DNA from: Microbacterium hydrocarbonoxydans | GTDB lineage: Bacteria > Actinomycetota > Actinomycetes > Actinomycetales > Microbacteriaceae | Direction of reading: 5' to 3' | Assembly: GCF_900105205.1 (NCBI RefSeq) | Contig: NZ_FNSQ01000005.1 | Span: 1,984,001-2,048,000 of the forward strand | Length of the DNA stretch: 64,000 nucleotides | Shown here: positions 1 through 9,646 of the stretch, one piece after another | Layout of the letters: each line of letters starts with the position of its first letter | Position numbering within the stretch: the first letter of the stretch is position 1 | Program-made: the position numbers and the translations under genes | The notes under the pieces: generated by a model | The model's input: only the letters and a program-made list of their open reading frames with translations | Database searches by the model: none | Told to the model about the DNA's origin: nothing

Positions 1-797
1 GCGATCAGCGCCGGAGTGCTCTACGTCATCGAGGCGAACCCCGGGCGAGCCGCACGGTGCCCTTCGTCTCCAAGGCGCTGGGCATCCCGATGGCCAAGGC
101 CGCGAGCCGCGTCATGGTGGGCGCGACGATCGCCGAGCTCCGCGCCGAGGGGATGCTCCCCGAGCAGGACGGCTCGCGGGTTCCGCTCGACGCTCCCGTC
201 TCGGTCAAGGAGGCCGTGCTGCCGTTCAAGCGGTTCCGCACCGCCGAGGGCAAGACCGTCGACTCGATCCTCGGACCGGAGATGCGCTCGACCGGCGAGG
301 TCATGGGCATCGACCGCGACTTCCCGACGGCGTTCGCCAAGAGCCAGGCCGCCGCATACGGAGGGATGCCGACCTCCGGCACCGTGTTCATCTCGGTCGC
401 CGACTCGGACAAGCGCGCGGTGATCCTGCCTGCGCACCGTCTGCAACAGCTCGGCTTCACGATCGTGGCCACCGAGGGCACCGCCGAGATCCTCTCCCGC
501 AACGGCATCGCGGTCACGGTCGTCGAGAAGTTCAGCGAGACCCAGGAGTCGGGCGCCACGAACATCGTCGACCTCATCAACGAGGGCGCCATCGACATCG
601 TCGTGAACACCCCGTCCGGCGGAGCCGCTCGTGCCGACGGCTACGAGATCCGGGCGGCGGCCGTCGCTGCCGACAAGGCGCTCTTCACGACGATGGCCGT
701 GCTCGGTGCGGCGGTCAGTGGCATGGATGCGGCGCACGAGGGCTTCCAGGTGAAGAGCCTGCAGGAGTACGCGCTCGATCGGAAGGCCGCGGTGTGA
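1..797 (+). CDS. carB: Carbamoyl-phosphate synthase large chain, C-terminal part (5' truncated, frameshifted)
   Basis: This is the C-terminal end of CarB, which makes carbamoyl phosphate for pyrimidine and arginine synthesis. The start lies outside the window. Reading from base 1 gives YVIEANP, the end of the second ATP-grasp domain. The conserved continuation [14 protein letters not shown] is only reached by changing frame near bases 39-45, where CCCCGGG appears to lack one C. From base 57 the frame stays open to TGA at 795-797 and covers the MGS-like allosteric domain ([12 protein letters not shown], then VVNTPSGG). The next gene, pyrF, starts inside this stop codon (GTGA), so the two are translationally coupled. 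The break is more likely a sequence error than a real mutation, because the downstream part is well conserved. Confidence 0.93.
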   Translation, partial: DQRRSALRHRGEPRASRTVPFVSKALGIPMAKAASRVMVGATIAELRAEGMLPEQDGSRVPLDAPVSVKEAVLPFKRFRTAEGKTVDSILGPEMRSTGEVMGIDRDFPTAFAKSQAAAYGGMPTSGTVFISVADSDKRAVILPAHRLQQLGFTIVATEGTAEILSRNGIAVTVVEKFSETQESGATNIVDLINEGAIDIVVNTPSGGAARADGYEIRAAAVAADKALFTTMAVLGAAVSGMDAAHEGFQVKSLQEYALDRKAAV

Positions 798-1639
798 GCA
801 CGCGCTTCGGTGAGCGGGTCCGTGCGGCGGTGACGTCGCACGGCCCGCTCTGCGTGGGCATCGACCCGCATGCGGCGCTGCTCGCAGCCTGGGGCCTCGG
901 AGACGACGCAGCAGGCGTGCGCGAGTTCGGACTGCGCACGGTCGAGGCCGCTGCCGGTCGGGTGGGCATCGTGAAGCCGCAGGTGTCGTTCTTCGAGCGC
1001 TTCGGGTCCGCGGGATTCGCCGCGCTGGAGGACGTGCTCTCCGCCGCGCGCTCCGCAGGACTCATCGTCATCGCCGATGCGAAGCGCGGCGACATCGGAT
1101 CCACCATGGATGCCTACGCCGCGGCGTGGCTGACGCCCGGGTCACCGCTGGAGGCCGACGCTCTCACCGTCAACCCGTTCCTCGGAGTCGGGGCGCTCGA
1201 CGGCGCCTTCGACCTCGCAGCGACCCACGGCAAGGGACTGTTCGTGCTGGCAGCGACCAGCAACCCCGAGGCGGAAGTGCTCCAGCGCTCCGTGTCGGAA
1301 ACGGGGCGCGCCGTGTCGGCTGACATCATCTCGGTGGTCTCGGCGCGCAACGCCGAGCACGCGGCCGCGGGGGAGTGGGGCAGTTTCGGCTTCGTCATCG
1401 GCGCGACGGTGGACTGGACTGATGCCGGCATCGCCGCCTTCACGCCGACGGCACCGATCCTCGCGCCCGGCTTCGGCGCGCAGGGCGCCGATCCATCCGA
1501 TCTGCACAGGCGGTTCGGCTCGATGAGTGCCGCCGTCATCGCGAGTGAGAGCCGCAGCATCCTCTCCGCTGGACCGTCCGGTCTCGCCGCCGCCATCGAC
1601 GCCCGCGTCGCAGAGTACAGAGAGGTCGGCCGTGTCTGA
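794..1639 (+). CDS. pyrF: Orotidine 5'-phosphate decarboxylase
   Basis: PyrF converts OMP to UMP, the last step of de novo pyrimidine synthesis. The 281-residue protein belongs to the longer type-2 subfamily common in actinobacteria and mycobacteria. The signature [15 protein letters not shown] is present, with the catalytic lysine at about residue 97. The N-terminal GIDPH and the C-terminal LAPGFGAQG phosphate-binding region are also visible. It starts with GTG overlapping the carB stop by four bases, and its own stop overlaps the next GTG start. carB-pyrF-gmk-rpoZ therefore reads as one tightly packed transcription unit. Confidence 0.95.
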   Translation: MSTRFGERVRAAVTSHGPLCVGIDPHAALLAAWGLGDDAAGVREFGLRTVEAAAGRVGIVKPQVSFFERFGSAGFAALEDVLSAARSAGLIVIADAKRGDIGSTMDAYAAAWLTPGSPLEADALTVNPFLGVGALDGAFDLAATHGKGLFVLAATSNPEAEVLQRSVSETGRAVSADIISVVSARNAEHAAAGEWGSFGFVIGATVDWTDAGIAAFTPTAPILAPGFGAQGADPSDLHRRFGSMSAAVIASESRSILSAGPSGLAAAIDARVAEYREVGRV

Positions 1640-2540
1640 ATCCCGTCCAGTGCCGGAGGTCGACCGCGCAGCCGCGGCACGCAAGGCCGTCGAACGTCGT
1701 CGTGCCCGTGCGTCTCTCAAACGCGACCTCACGATGCGGGTGGTGACGCCGCAGACCGTGCTCGAGCGAGCCACAGCCGACCCCGATTCGGTCGAGGGCT
1801 CGATGCGCATCACCGATTTCCTGCTCGCGCTGCCGGCGATCGGCGCGGGCAAGCGCGACCGCATCCTGGACGAGCTGCACATCTCGCCGGTGAAGCGACT
1901 GGGCGGTCTCGGTGTGCGTCAGCGCGTGGCGCTCGCGCAGTGGCTCGACACCCGCTTCCCGCGCCTCCAGCCGCGGGGAGCACGCAGCCGCCTGCTCGTG
2001 CTCGCCGGTCCGACCGCGGTCGGCAAGGGCACGGTGGCCGCCCACATCCGCGAGCACAATCCCGAGATCCACCTGTCGGTGTCCGCCACCACGCGTGCTC
2101 CGCGCCCCGGCGAGATCGACGGCGTGCACTACTACTTCGTGGACGATGCGGAGTTCGATCGGCTGATCGCCGAGGACGAGCTGCTCGAGTACGCGGTGGT
2201 GCACAACCGCTCGCGCTACGGCACGCCGCGGGCGCCGATCGACGCGGCTCTCGCCGAAGGCAGGACCGTGCTCCTCGAGATCGATCTGCAGGGTGCGCGT
2301 CAGGTGCGCAAGGCCGAGCCCGCCGCCACGCTCATCTTCCTGCTCCCTCCGACCTGGGACGAACTGGTGCAGCGCCTCGTAGGGCGGGGCACCGAGGGCC
2401 CGGAGGAACGGGCCCGCCGACTGCGCACAGCCAAGGTCGAACTGGCCGCGCAGAACGAGTTCGACCACCTCATCGTGAACGAGGACGTCGCCGCCGCGGC
2501 CGCAGAGGTCATAGAATTGTCTTCAAGCTCTGCGCGCTGA
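1632..2540 (+). CDS. gmk: mIHF-like H2TH domain fused to guanylate kinase
   Basis: The protein has two parts. Residues about 15-110 resemble the actinobacterial integration host factor (mIHF/sIHF): a basic helix rich in ARRK/ERRRAR, then [20 protein letters not shown] and [11 protein letters not shown], matching the helix-two-turn-helix DNA-binding core. Residues about 118-302 are guanylate kinase (GMP + ATP to GDP + ADP). They carry the P-loop GPTAVGKG at 126-133, the GMP-binding [19 protein letters not shown], and [12 protein letters not shown]. In mycobacteria and Streptomyces mihF and gmk are separate adjacent genes. Here one reading frame runs through both with no internal stop. I chose GTG at 1632, which overlaps the pyrF stop. 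A separate internal start for the kinase part cannot be excluded. Confidence 0.92.
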   Translation: MSESRPVPEVDRAAAARKAVERRRARASLKRDLTMRVVTPQTVLERATADPDSVEGSMRITDFLLALPAIGAGKRDRILDELHISPVKRLGGLGVRQRVALAQWLDTRFPRLQPRGARSRLLVLAGPTAVGKGTVAAHIREHNPEIHLSVSATTRAPRPGEIDGVHYYFVDDAEFDRLIAEDELLEYAVVHNRSRYGTPRAPIDAALAEGRTVLLEIDLQGARQVRKAEPAATLIFLLPPTWDELVQRLVGRGTEGPEERARRLRTAKVELAAQNEFDHLIVNEDVAAAAAEVIELSSSSAR

Positions 2541-2605
2541 GCGTCTTCGCGCGCCTGCTGCACCGTCTTCGCGACGATCCCGTCGCCTGATCAGGAGGTC
2601 CCACC

Positions 2606-2862
2606 ATGGCCGGACACCACACCAACGGCATCATCGATCCCCCATCGACAACCTGCTCGACCGGGTGGACTCGAAGTACGAGCTCGTGATCTACGCGGCC
2701 AAGCGCGCCCGTCAGATCAACGACTACTACTCCGATCTGCACGAGGGCAACCTCTTCGACAACGTCGGCCCGCTGGTCGACTCGTCCGTCGAGGACAAGC
2801 CGCTCACCATCGCACTCCACGAGATCAACGAGGACAAGCTCCGCCTCCGTCACGCCGAGTGA
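2606..2862 (+). CDS. rpoZ: RNA polymerase omega subunit (frameshifted in this sequence)
   Basis: Omega assists assembly of RNA polymerase. The ATG at 2606 follows a strong AGGAGGT ribosome site (2593-2599) and begins [13 protein letters not shown]. After the C run at 2639-2643 the frame breaks. Restoring a sixth C gives [17 protein letters not shown], which continues into [15 protein letters not shown] and ends DKLRLRHAE. The restored product is 85 residues, the usual size for actinobacterial omega. It sits directly behind gmk, the conserved gmk-rpoZ order. The single-base loss in a homopolymer of an otherwise intact core gene points to a sequencing error. Confidence 0.9.
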
Positions 2863-2870
2863 CGTCCGAT

Positions 2871-2904
2871 GACCGCACCGCCGACTGATGTCGGCGGTGC
2901 GGTC
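2871..2904. terminator. Hairpin between rpoZ and metK
   Basis: Perfect 15-bp inverted repeat: GACCGCACCGCCGAC at 2871-2885, loop TGAT, and its complement at 2890-2904. It lies 8 bases after the rpoZ stop and before the metK start, so it probably ends the carB-rpoZ transcript. No clear T run follows, which is common in high-GC actinobacteria. Confidence 0.7.
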
Positions 2905-2955
2905 CATCATGGGAGCCACCCCCTTCCTGCTGCCCGATTCCGTTCTGGAGCCCTG

Positions 2956-4149
2956 ATGAGCGCGCTGCGTCTGTTCACGTCCGAGTCCGTCACCGAGGGC
3001 CACCCCGACAAGATCTGCGACCAGATCTCGGACAGCATCCTCGACGGCCTCCTCGCGAAGGATCCGGCCTCCCGCGTCGCGGTCGAGACGCTCGTCACGA
3101 CCGGTCTCGTGCACGTCGCGGGCGAGATCCGCACCGAGGCCTACGTCGACATCCCCACGATCGTCCGCCAGGTCGTGAACCGCATCGGCTACACGTCGAG
3201 CGACACCGGCTTCGACGGCGACTCCTGCGGCGTCAGCATCTCGGTGGGCGAGCAGTCGACGGACATCGCGCACGGTGTCGACAACGCCCAGGAGCACCGC
3301 GACGGCAGCTCGATCGACCCGCTCGACGGACTCGGAGCCGGCGACCAGGGCATCATGTTCGGCTTCGCGACCAACGAGACGCCCCAGCTGATGCCGATGG
3401 CTGCGTGGACCGCGCACCGCATCGCCGAGCGTCTCACCGAGGTCCGTCGCTCGGGGGCGCTGCCCTTCCTGCGCCCGGACGGCAAGACCCAGGTGACGCT
3501 GGGCTACGACGGTTTCACGCCGAAGAGCGTCGACGCCGTCGTGCTGTCGACACAGCACCACCCGGACATCTCGCAGGACGAGCTCAAGGCGCAGGTGCGC
3601 GCGCACGTGATCGACCCGATCCTCGCCGAGACGGGGCTCGATCTCGACGACATCACGTACTACATCAACCCCGCGGGGCCCTTCGTGACGGGCGGCCCTA
3701 AGGGCGATGCCGGACTCACGGGTCGCAAGATCATCATCGACACCTACGGCGGCGCGGCGCGTCACGGCGGTGGCGCGTTCAGCGGCAAGGACCCGTCGAA
3801 GGTCGACCGGTCCGGCGCGTACGCGACCCGCTGGGTCGCCAAGAACGCGGTCGCGGCCGGCCTCGCCGACCGACTCGAGGTGCAGGTCGCCTATGCGATC
3901 GGGGTCGCTCGTCCGGTCGGGCTGTACGTCGAGACCTTCGGCACCGGCAAGGTGTCCGACGAGGCGATCACGCGGGCGATCGACGAGGTCTTCGACCTGC
4001 GCCCGCAGGCCATCATCGAGCAGCTCGATCTGCTGCGGCCCATCTACGCCCAGACCGCCGCGTACGGACACTTCGGTCGTGAGCTGCCGGACTTCACCTG
4101 GGAGCGCACCGACCGCGCAGAAGAGCTCCGGCGCGCTGCAGGCCTCTGA
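2956..4149 (+). CDS. metK: S-adenosylmethionine synthetase
   Basis: MetK makes S-adenosylmethionine from methionine and ATP. The start at ATG 2956 gives a 397-residue protein of normal length beginning [19 protein letters not shown]. Family motifs are intact: [12 protein letters not shown] near the N-terminus, [10 protein letters not shown] in the middle, and [22 protein letters not shown] near residue 270. An in-frame start further upstream (2869) would run through the terminator hairpin, so it is rejected. The TGA stop abuts the priA GTG, which suggests co-transcription. Confidence 0.97.
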   Translation: MSALRLFTSESVTEGHPDKICDQISDSILDGLLAKDPASRVAVETLVTTGLVHVAGEIRTEAYVDIPTIVRQVVNRIGYTSSDTGFDGDSCGVSISVGEQSTDIAHGVDNAQEHRDGSSIDPLDGLGAGDQGIMFGFATNETPQLMPMAAWTAHRIAERLTEVRRSGALPFLRPDGKTQVTLGYDGFTPKSVDAVVLSTQHHPDISQDELKAQVRAHVIDPILAETGLDLDDITYYINPAGPFVTGGPKGDAGLTGRKIIIDTYGGAARHGGGAFSGKDPSKVDRSGAYATRWVAKNAVAAGLADRLEVQVAYAIGVARPVGLYVETFGTGKVSDEAITRAIDEVFDLRPQAIIEQLDLLRPIYAQTAAYGHFGRELPDFTWERTDRAEELRRAAGL

Positions 4150-6141
4150 GTGGCCGGCGGGCCTGAGGGCGTTCCCACGGTCGTGACGGCCGAGAGTCGG
4201 CGCATCGCGCGTGTGCTGCTCGATTCGCCGCTGCCGCAGCTGGACCGACTGTTCGACTACGCCCTGCCGCCAGAGCTCGGAGACGTGTCGACCGGAGTCC
4301 GTGTCCGGGTGCCGTTGCGCACCGCGGGCCGGGTGATCGACGGCTACGTCGTCGAGCTCGACACCGAGGACGATGCCGATCGGCCGCTGTCGGAGGTCGA
4401 CAGCGTCGTCTCGCCCGTCTCCGTGCTTCCCGACCGCCTGTACCGCCTCGCCCGGCGTGCTGCGGACCGCGCGGCCGGGTCCGCGTCCGACGTGCTCCGT
4501 CTGGTGATCCCCAAGCGGCAGGTACGGGTGGAGAAGGCCTGGACGGCGGACGCTGCGGTTCCCGAGCAGAGCGAGTCCGCAGTCGCCGCCGCAGCCGACC
4601 TGCTCGCGTCCTACGACGGACTCGACGAGGTGCTGGAGGACGGTGGCCGGGCCGCGGTCGAGGCGATTCCCGTCTTCCATGACGGCGAGCCGGGGTGGGC
4701 CGCCCTCCTCGCAGCCAGCGCGGTGCGCGTCCTCGCCTCCGGTCGGTCGAGCATCCTCATCGTGCCCGATCATCGCGACCTCGACCGGCTCCTCGCAGCG
4801 TTGGAGGAGGCCGCGCCCGCAGAGTCGGTCGTGCGTTACGACTCGCGCCAGACGAACCCCGACAGGTACCGCTCGTTCCTGCGATCGCTCGAAGAGGCGC
4901 CCTGCATCGTGGTGGGCAACCGTTCCGCTGTCTACGCGCCGGTGCAGGCGGGGCTCGTCGCGATCTGGGACGACGGTGATCCGCTCCTCGGCGAGCCGCT
5001 CGCCCCGTACATCAACGCGCGCGATGCTGCGCTGCTGCGTCAGGAGCAGGAGAGTTCCGCGCTGCTCTTCGTCGGCCACACCCGCACCACGGACGTCGAA
5101 CGGCTCGTCGCGCACGGCTGGCTGCAGGATGTGCGGGCGGTGCGCCGGGTCCTTCCGCGCGTGATCCTGAGCACTCCGCAGGAGATGGATGCTCCGACAG
5201 CGCAGCGGATGCCATCCTCGGCGTTCCTCTCCGCACGCAACGCCGCGGCCGAGGGACCCGTGCTCGTGCAGGTCTCGCGCCCGGGGTTCTCGCCGTCGCT
5301 CGTGTGCGCCGAATGCCGGGCACCGGCCCGGTGCGCGCACTGCGGAGGCCCTCTCGGCGCGAAGCACCGCGGCGCCGTTCCGGTGTGTGCCTGGTGCGGA
5401 CGCGGTGCGAGGGCATGGGCCTGCCCGTCGTGCTCGTCCACCCAGCTGCGATTGGCGTCATCGGGCAGCGAGCGCACGGCGGACGAGCTGGGCAAGGCGT
5501 TCCCCGGCATCCGCGTGATCGTCGCCGACGGCGCGCATCCCGTCGAACGCGTCGCCGACAGACCCGCGTTGATCGTCGCGACGCGCGGCGCGGAACCGCT
5601 CGCCGACGGCGGGTATCGCGCGGTGGTCCTGCTGGACGGACCTCGGATGCTCCAGGCCCCCGATCTCCGCATCGGCGAGGCGTGCCTGCGCTGGTGGTCG
5701 AACGCCGCGGCCCTCGCGGCGCCCGGCGCGCCCATCCATCTCGTGGGCGTCGACGGGGCCATCGCGCGAGCCCTCGCGACGTGGAGCCACTCCGGGTACG
5801 CGCGATCCGAGCTCGCCGAGCGCGCGCCGCTGCACATGCCGCCCGCGGCCAGAGTCGCACTCGTGGAAGGGTCGGCTGCCGCGGTCGGGCGGGCACTCGT
5901 CGCTCTCGAGGAGCTGGCTCTGCCGGCGGACGCGGTGCTCGGTCCGGTGCCGATCGAGTCGGATGACTACCCACCACGTGTCCGTGCACTCGTCCGATTC
6001 GAGTACGGCGCCGGAGCACGCGTCGCGGCGACGCTGCGCGCATCCGTCGTCGCAGAGGCCGTGAGCAATCGACGGGGCCGAGGCAAGTCGACTCGGAGCG
6101 CGCTCACGGTTCGCCTCGATATCCTCGATCCAGAGCTCTGA
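4150..6141 (+). CDS. priA: Primosomal protein N' (PriA), helicase-degenerate actinobacterial type
   Basis: PriA recognises stalled replication forks and restarts replication. The N-terminus (VLLDSPLPQLDRLFDYALP) is the 3'-DNA-end binding domain. Around residues 385-435 there are paired cysteines (CAEC, CAHC, CAWC, CPSC) that form the zinc-binding region. I see no Walker A (GxxGxGKT) or DEAH motif in the central part, as is typical of actinobacterial PriA, annotated as probable primosomal protein without helicase activity. At 663 residues the length is normal. It starts with GTG immediately after the metK stop. Confidence 0.88.
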   Translation: MAGGPEGVPTVVTAESRRIARVLLDSPLPQLDRLFDYALPPELGDVSTGVRVRVPLRTAGRVIDGYVVELDTEDDADRPLSEVDSVVSPVSVLPDRLYRLARRAADRAAGSASDVLRLVIPKRQVRVEKAWTADAAVPEQSESAVAAAADLLASYDGLDEVLEDGGRAAVEAIPVFHDGEPGWAALLAASAVRVLASGRSSILIVPDHRDLDRLLAALEEAAPAESVVRYDSRQTNPDRYRSFLRSLEEAPCIVVGNRSAVYAPVQAGLVAIWDDGDPLLGEPLAPYINARDAALLRQEQESSALLFVGHTRTTDVERLVAHGWLQDVRAVRRVLPRVILSTPQEMDAPTAQRMPSSAFLSARNAAAEGPVLVQVSRPGFSPSLVCAECRAPARCAHCGGPLGAKHRGAVPVCAWCGRGARAWACPSCSSTQLRLASSGSERTADELGKAFPGIRVIVADGAHPVERVADRPALIVATRGAEPLADGGYRAVVLLDGPRMLQAPDLRIGEACLRWWSNAAALAAPGAPIHLVGVDGAIARALATWSHSGYARSELAERAPLHMPPAARVALVEGSAAAVGRALVALEELALPADAVLGPVPIESDDYPPRVRALVRFEYGAGARVAATLRASVVAEAVSNRRGRGKSTRSALTVRLDILDPEL

Positions 6142-6198
6142 TCGCCGATACGCCTCAGCCCTCACCCGATCGCCCCCGCATCCCTCCGGAGCACCTTC

Positions 6199-7119
6199 AT
6201 GCGCCTCGTCTTCGCCGGCACACCAGCCGCAGCCGTCCCCACCCTCCGCCGCCTCGCGGCTGAGCACGAGATCGCGGCGGTCGTCACACGACCGGATGCG
6301 CCGCTGGGCCGTAAGCGGGTGCTCACGCCGTCGCCCGTGGCACAGGTGGCCGAGGAACTCGGGCTGCCGGTCATCAAGGCGACTCGTCTCGACGACGACG
6401 CGACGGCCGCCATCACGGGGCTCGAGGTCGAGCTGGGCGTCATCGTCGCCTACGGGGGGTTGGTGCGTGAGCCGCTGCTCTCCGCACCGGCCAAGGGATG
6501 GATCAATCTGCATTTCTCGCTCCTCCCGCAGTGGCGCGGTGCCGCGCCGGTGCAGCGCGCGCTGATCAACGGCGACGCGCAGCTGGGCGCCAGCGTCTTC
6601 CAGCTCGTTTCCGCGCTGGATGCCGGAGACGTCTTCGCGACGCGGGTCGTCGCTGTCGCTCCCGAGGCCACGGCGGATGCCGCACTCGACGCACTCGCTC
6701 TGGATGGCGCCGAGCTGACAGCGGAGGTGGTCGCGGCGATCGCCGACGGCACTGCGCGCGCTGTGCCCCAGGAGGGGGAGGCGTCCCTGGCACCGAAGCT
6801 GACTCTCGACGACGGTCTGCTCGATTGGACCCGTCCGCTCAGCGAGGTGTTCGCGCGGTTCCGTGGAGTCACCCCCGAACCGGGCGCCCACACGACCGTC
6901 GACGGGCTCCGCCTGAAGGTGCTGGAGGCCGCTGCCTCGGAGGGCGACGTCGACCTCGAGCCGGGAGCGTTCACCGCGACCAAGTCCGCTCTCCTCATCG
7001 GAACGGGCTCTGCACCGCTCGCCGTAACGCGTGTGCAGCCATCGGGCAAGGGAGCGATGAGTGCGGTCGATTGGTGGCGCGGACAGCGCGACACCGAGAA
7101 CCTGCGAGCCGGCGCGTGA
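6199..7119 (+). CDS. fmt: Methionyl-tRNA formyltransferase
   Basis: Fmt formylates initiator Met-tRNA using 10-formyltetrahydrofolate. The 306-residue protein begins MRLVFAGTPAAAVPTLRRL. It carries the formyltransferase signature NLHFSLLPQWRGAAPVQRAL at about residues 100-120 and the C-terminal OB-like domain containing VDWWRGQRD. The ATG at 6199 matches the family start. The stop overlaps the next gene's GTG start (GTGA), so fmt and rsmB are coupled. Confidence 0.97.
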   Translation: MRLVFAGTPAAAVPTLRRLAAEHEIAAVVTRPDAPLGRKRVLTPSPVAQVAEELGLPVIKATRLDDDATAAITGLEVELGVIVAYGGLVREPLLSAPAKGWINLHFSLLPQWRGAAPVQRALINGDAQLGASVFQLVSALDAGDVFATRVVAVAPEATADAALDALALDGAELTAEVVAAIADGTARAVPQEGEASLAPKLTLDDGLLDWTRPLSEVFARFRGVTPEPGAHTTVDGLRLKVLEAAASEGDVDLEPGAFTATKSALLIGTGSAPLAVTRVQPSGKGAMSAVDWWRGQRDTENLRAGA

Positions 7120-8663
7120 GCGGGGAGCGGGGCGACGGCGCACGTCGCGAGCCGCGTCGCGGCGACTCCGGCCGCGGATCCCGTTCGGGACCGCGCAGGC
7201 CGCGCGATCAACGTCCGCGTGAGGGCCAGGCTCGGGGCGGAACGCGCGAAGGACAGCCTCGCGGCCCCCAGCGGACGGTGCAGCCCGCGCGGCGCGTTGC
7301 CTACGACGTGCTGCGCGCTGTCTCGGAGTCGGACGCCTACGCGAACCTGATCCTCCCTCCGGCGATCGCCGACGCCGGGCTCACCCCGCAGGATGCGGCG
7401 CTGGCCACCGAGCTCGCCTACGGGACTCTGCGGCGCAGGGGCACGTACGACGCGATCATCGCGTCCGCCGCCGACCGCCCGGCCGACGAGATCGACCCCG
7501 CGGTGCTCGACGCGCTGAGACTCGCGACCCATCAGCTGCTCGCGACCCGCGTCGCGTCACACGCGGCCGTCAACGAGTCTGTGAACATCGTCGCCGCCAC
7601 CCAGGGTCGCGGAGCATCCAGCTTCGCGAATGCCGTGCTGAGGCGAATCTCGCGTGAGACGCCGGGGGAGTGGGAGACGCGGATCGAGGAATCGGCCCGC
7701 TCCGACGACGAGAGACTGGCGCTGCGCTCGGCGCATCCGGTCTGGGTGATCAGGGCGCTGCGCCGCGCACTGGCCGCCGAGCGCAGGGCCGACGAGCTGG
7801 AAGCGCTTCTGGATGCCGACAACGCCTCGCCCGAGGTCACGCTCGTGGCGCTCCCCGGACTCGCCGAACCGGGGGAGCCCCGGCGCCCGTACGCCCCCAC
7901 CGCCTACGGATCTCCGGGCGGCGACCCGCATCACGTGATCGCCGACTCCGGCGGCACCGTGCGCGTCCAGGACGAGGGGTCGCAGCTGGTCGCCCTGGCA
8001 CTGGCCGCGGCGGCTCCGATCGCTGAGGGCGAGCGGTGGCTCGATCTCTGCGCGGGGCCAGGAGGCAAGACGGCACTGCTCGCGTCAGTCGCCCGTCAGC
8101 ACGAGGTGACTCTCGAGGCGAACGAGGTGGTGCCGACCAGGGCACGACTGGTGCGCAATGCACTGCGTGCGGTCCCTGGTGAGGTGGTCGTGCACGAAAA
8201 CGACGGTCGCTCGTTCGGCACCACGCACCCCGGCGCCTTCGACCGCATCCTCGTCGACGCCCCGTGCACCGGCCTCGGTGCGCTGCGCCGTCGTCCCGAG
8301 GCGCGCTGGCGCAAGACGCCCGCCGATGTGGCCGAGCTCGTGCCGCTCCAGGTCGAGCTGCTGCAGTCCGCTCTCGCCGCCGTCGCTCCGGGCGGGATCG
8401 TCGCGTACGTGACCTGCTCGCCGCACCTCGCCGAGACGACGGGCGTCGTGCAGGAGGTGCTCCGTGGCCGCGACGACGTGACCGAGCTCGACGCCCGAGC
8501 GGTCCTGACGTCCGTGGTGTCCTCGCCGATCGACCTCGCGGAGGACGGCACGGGTCGAGTCCAACTGTGGCCGCACCGCCACGGGACGGATGCCATGTTC
8601 CTCGCGCTGCTGCAGCGCACCGGCACGGAACAGCCCGCCGCGGGCTCAGAAGAAGGAGACTAG
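7116..8663 (+). CDS. rsmB: 16S rRNA (cytosine-5) methyltransferase RsmB-like
   Basis: Predicted SAM-dependent rRNA m5C967 methyltransferase, 515 residues. The first ~60 residues are a low-complexity Arg/Gly/Pro tail (REPRRGDSGRG and similar), probably RNA-binding. Next comes a NusB-like domain (RRVAYDVLRAV, ELAYGTLRRRGTYD), then the methyltransferase fold with the SAM motif LDLCAGPGGKTALLAS, the motif IV cysteine in VDAPCTGLGALRRRPEARW, and the catalytic-cysteine region YVTCSPHLAET. The GTG start at 7116 overlaps the fmt stop. A GAAGGAGA ribosome site for rpe follows at its 3' end. Confidence 0.94.
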   Translation: MSGERGDGARREPRRGDSGRGSRSGPRRPRDQRPREGQARGGTREGQPRGPQRTVQPARRVAYDVLRAVSESDAYANLILPPAIADAGLTPQDAALATELAYGTLRRRGTYDAIIASAADRPADEIDPAVLDALRLATHQLLATRVASHAAVNESVNIVAATQGRGASSFANAVLRRISRETPGEWETRIEESARSDDERLALRSAHPVWVIRALRRALAAERRADELEALLDADNASPEVTLVALPGLAEPGEPRRPYAPTAYGSPGGDPHHVIADSGGTVRVQDEGSQLVALALAAAAPIAEGERWLDLCAGPGGKTALLASVARQHEVTLEANEVVPTRARLVRNALRAVPGEVVVHENDGRSFGTTHPGAFDRILVDAPCTGLGALRRRPEARWRKTPADVAELVPLQVELLQSALAAVAPGGIVAYVTCSPHLAETTGVVQEVLRGRDDVTELDARAVLTSVVSSPIDLAEDGTGRVQLWPHRHGTDAMFLALLQRTGTEQPAAGSEEGD

Positions 8664-8667
8664 AGAC

Positions 8668-9348
8668 GTGGACCTGCCCCGCGCACCGCGCATCAACCCC
8701 AGCATCCTGGCCGCTGACTTCGTCAACATGCAGCGTGATCTTGCGAAGATCGCCACTGCGGACTTCGCACACGTCGACGTGATGGACAACCATTTCGTGC
8801 CGAACCTCACGTTCGGTCCGCAGATGGTGGAGCGGATCCAGGCGACGAGTCCCATCCCGCTCGACGTCCACCTGATGATCACCGACCCCGAACGCTGGGC
8901 GCCCGCGTACGCGGAGCTGGGCGCTGCGAGCGTCACGTTCCATCTCGAGGCCGCAGCCGACCCGATCTCCCTCGCGCGGACGCTGCGCGGCATCGGCGCA
9001 CGCGCAGGCGTCGCGATCAAGCCGGACACCCCGGCCGAGGGACTCTACAGTGTGCTCGAGGAGTTCGATCAGATCCTCGTGATGACGGTCGAACCCGGGT
9101 TCGGCGGTCAGGGCTTCATGCCCGAGACCATGCCGAAGCTGCGTGCCCTCGCCGACGAGGCGAAGCGTCGGGGCTCGAACGTCTGGCTGCAGGTCGACGG
9201 CGGCATCTCCGATGCGACGATCGAGGCCGCGGCCGCGGCCGGGGCCGACACGTTCGTCGCGGGCTCCGCCGTGTACGGCGCGGATGACATCGAGGCGGCC
9301 GTCACCCGGCTCAGAGACCGCGCCAGAGCCGCTAGCCTGGAATCGTGA
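8668..9348 (+). CDS. rpe: Ribulose-phosphate 3-epimerase
   Basis: Interconverts ribulose 5-phosphate and xylulose 5-phosphate in the pentose phosphate pathway. The 226-residue TIM-barrel protein starts at GTG 8668 after an AAGAAGGAGA site. Family motifs are [45 protein letters not shown] and VDGGI. It links rsmB to the histidine genes, and its stop overlaps the hisE GTG. Confidence 0.97.
   Translation: MDLPRAPRINPSILAADFVNMQRDLAKIATADFAHVDVMDNHFVPNLTFGPQMVERIQATSPIPLDVHLMITDPERWAPAYAELGAASVTFHLEAAADPISLARTLRGIGARAGVAIKPDTPAEGLYSVLEEFDQILVMTVEPGFGGQGFMPETMPKLRALADEAKRRGSNVWLQVDGGISDATIEAAAAAGADTFVAGSAVYGADDIEAAVTRLRDRARAASLES
9333..9338 (+). promoter_or_regulatory. -10 element (TAGCCT) for a leaderless hisE transcript
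   Basis: TAGCCT ends six bases before the hisE GTG, the spacing expected when transcription begins at the start codon. It lies inside the 3' end of rpe. Confidence 0.5.
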
Positions 9349-9608
9349 AGACTTTCGACGAGCTGTTCGCCGAGCTCAGCGTCAAGGCCGAGACCCGTCC
9401 AGAGGGATCGGGCACGGTCGCGGAGCTCGACGGCGGCGTGCACACGATCGGCAAGAAGATCGTAGAGGAGGCCGCCGAGGTCTGGATGGCATCCGAATAC
9501 GAGTCGGATGACGCCGCTGCCGAGGAGATCTCGCAGCTGCTGTACCACGTGCAGGTGATGATGATCGCGAAGGGCCTGAGCCTGCAGGACGTCTACCGAC
9601 ATCTGTGA
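9345..9608 (+). CDS. hisE: Phosphoribosyl-ATP diphosphatase
   Basis: HisE removes pyrophosphate from PR-ATP, the second step of histidine synthesis. The 87-residue protein ([19 protein letters not shown]) carries the MazG-like core [13 protein letters not shown], with the metal-binding acidic helix, and ends [10 protein letters not shown]. Its length is typical. It starts with GTG overlapping the rpe stop, and a -10-like hexamer six bases upstream may give a leaderless transcript. hisG follows. Confidence 0.96.
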   Translation: MKTFDELFAELSVKAETRPEGSGTVAELDGGVHTIGKKIVEEAAEVWMASEYESDDAAAEEISQLLYHVQVMMIAKGLSLQDVYRHL

Positions 9609-9646
9609 AGCGCCCCGCCCCACTCGCTTCGATCCGAAGGCTCTCC

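Noticed and set aside
2869..2955. Longer N-terminus of MetK from an upstream in-frame start
   Set aside because: It would read through the terminator hairpin, and the conserved protein begins at ATG 2956.
2509..5367. Long minus-strand open frame (952 codons) across metK and priA
   Set aside because: Spans two genuine plus-strand genes and has no family similarity.
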